Shown here: piece by piece, positions 5,685 through 5,870 of the stretch
Layout: every line of letters begins with the position of its first letter
Position numbering within the stretch: position 1 is the stretch's first letter
Assembly: GCA_031987425.1 (NCBI GenBank)
Contig: DALZZL010000202.1
Coordinates: forward strand, 1 to 5,870
Direction of reading: 5' to 3'
Length of the DNA: 5,870 nucleotides
Source of the DNA: Stenotrophomonas_A sp002429615
Lineage (GTDB): Bacteria; Pseudomonadota; Gammaproteobacteria; Xanthomonadales; Xanthomonadaceae
Notes under the pieces: generated by a model
Seen by the model: only the letters and a program-made list of their open reading frames with translations
Told to the model about the DNA's origin: nothing
Databases searched by the model: none
Made by a program: the position numbers and the translations under genes

Positions 5685-5708
5685 GGTCGCGGCTGAAGCC
5701 GCTCCTAC
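5685..5708 (-). repeat. REP-type palindrome with GTAG head
   Basis: Read on the minus strand, GTAG (5708-5705) and GA lead into a stem GCGGC/GCCGC (5702-5689) with a four-base loop, followed by GACC. A palindrome headed by GTAG is the form of REP elements mobilised by RAYT transposases (IS200/IS605-like TnpA_REP) and of the SMAG repeats known from Stenotrophomonas. Minus-strand translation of this stretch gives the peptide SGFSRD, which I recall from over-predicted ORFs of xanthomonads, as expected for a dispersed repeat. No RAYT gene is in the window. The stem and head are seen; membership of a genome-wide family is inference. Confidence 0.65.
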
Positions 5709-5710
5709 AA

Positions 5711-5766
5711 GGAAGCGCGAAAGCGCGGAAGATCGGAAGATCGGAAGATCGGAAGCATAGAAGAGC
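5711..5766. repeat. 8-bp tandem repeat, three perfect plus degenerate units
   Basis: Three perfect GGAAGATC units start at 5727, 5735 and 5743. The same 8-bp register continues on both sides with degenerate units of the form GRAAGnnn or AGAAGnnn starting at 5711, 5719, 5751 and 5759, giving seven units in 56 bp. The tract is purine-rich on the plus strand. It directly follows the REP palindrome and lies outside any gene. Copy number probably varies by slippage. Confidence 0.8.
5715..5726 (+). repeat. GCGC hairpin with GAAA tetraloop
   Basis: GCGC (5715-5718) and GCGC (5723-5726) pair around GAAA, a GNRA-type tetraloop, which is unusually stable in RNA. It lies in the two degenerate units at the left end of the 8-bp tandem repeat. 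It may be a second stem of the REP unit or an accident of the repeat. Confidence 0.4.
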
Positions 5767-5780
5767 AAAGCACGGGCCGC

Positions 5781-5819
5781 GGATGCGCGACCAACGATTG
5801 TGTCCGGTCGTGGCGATCC
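5781..5819. repeat. Imperfect inverted repeat, 12/14-nt arms
   Basis: GGATGCGCGACC (5781-5792) and GGTCGTGGCGATCC (5806-5819) pair at both ends (GGAT/ATCC and CGACC/GGTCG), with a small internal loop between, around a 13-nt loop. No reading frame of interest crosses it. It may belong to the same intergenic repeat family as the REP element, which cannot be tested here. Confidence 0.4.
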
Positions 5820-5841
5820 TGGGGGGTCTGTGGGGGCGGGG

Positions 5842-5870
5842 CCCTTTCGGGACCGTTGGCGCCATGGATG
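5842..5870. other. Right-edge spacer with cut-off palindromic motif
   Basis: After CCC/GGG arms (5842-5844 and 5849-5851) around TTTC, the window ends in overlapping palindromes GGCGCC (5858-5863) and CCATGG (5862-5867). The ATGs at 5864 and 5868 could begin a gene, but there is no Shine-Dalgarno and only a few bases remain. I recall similar wording in spacers of Lysobacter-like genomes, where the second half mirrors the first, so a truncated repeat is more likely than a start codon. Confidence 0.25.

Noticed and set aside
5730..5750. Similarity to a common sequencing adapter (AGATCGGAAGAGC)
   Set aside because: AGATCGGAAGATC differs at one position, but it arises from the 8-bp tandem register, which extends beyond the adapter-like part, and the flanks read as normal spacer. 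Still worth confirming against raw reads.
5711..5766. CRISPR-like array
   Set aside because: Units are only 8 bp and contiguous, with no spacers and no cas genes nearby.
4870..5865. Minus-strand open frame of 331 codons through the corA 3' half and the spacer
   Set aside because: It runs opposite the GMN-containing part of corA and across the REP and tandem repeat, giving the peptide SGFSRD typical of translated repeats.
5864..5870. Start codon of a next plus-strand gene
   Set aside because: No Shine-Dalgarno, only two codons visible, and the ATG lies inside overlapping palindromes.

Overview
The window is GC-rich, tightly packed chromosomal DNA from a gammaproteobacterium. The best fit is the Xanthomonadaceae/Lysobacteraceae (Lysobacter, Luteimonas, Pseudoxanthomonas, Stenotrophomonas or a relative). 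The reasons are the very high GC, the C/G-ending codons, the -10-like boxes without a recognisable -35, and a downstream GTAG-headed REP palindrome of the type known from that group. The genus cannot be fixed from the sequence alone.

Layout. (1) 1-209: the left edge holds the possible start of a divergent minus-strand gene (1-76), then an AT-rich island with two A/T-only 8-bp palindromes and a small hairpin, then the leader of ybeZ. (2) 210-1678: ybeZ (PhoH-like ATPase) and ybeY (16S rRNA-processing endoribonuclease), overlapping by ATGA. (3) 1679-2429: an unrecognised secreted or periplasmic protein of 199 aa, flanked by spacers with -10-like boxes and strong hairpins; it sits between ybeY and corC, which are adjacent in E. 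coli. (4) 2430-4585: corC/ybeX (two CBS domains plus CorC/HlyC domain), overlapping by TTGA with a TTG-started DUF4105 (Lnb N-terminal) membrane protein that carries a candidate His/Cys thiol site facing the periplasm. (5) 4600-5607: a CorA-family divalent cation channel. (6) 5608-5870: a non-coding tail with overlapping terminator-like inverted repeats, a REP palindrome, an 8-bp tandem repeat with a GNRA-loop hairpin, another imperfect hairpin, and a truncated palindromic motif at the right edge. No tRNA, rRNA, CRISPR array or insertion sequence is seen.

How the genes may work together. YbeZ, YbeY and YbeX form the conserved bacterial ribosome-maturation/quality-control cluster, in which YbeX/CorC is also linked to Mg2+/Co2+ handling. 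In E. coli the cluster ends with lnt. Here that place is taken by a DUF4105 membrane protein followed by corA, so the locus joins ribosome maturation, magnesium homeostasis and an uncharacterised envelope enzyme candidate. The core genes are ordinary; the less described parts are the inserted secreted protein, the DUF4105 protein at the lnt position, and the structured 3' tail after corA.
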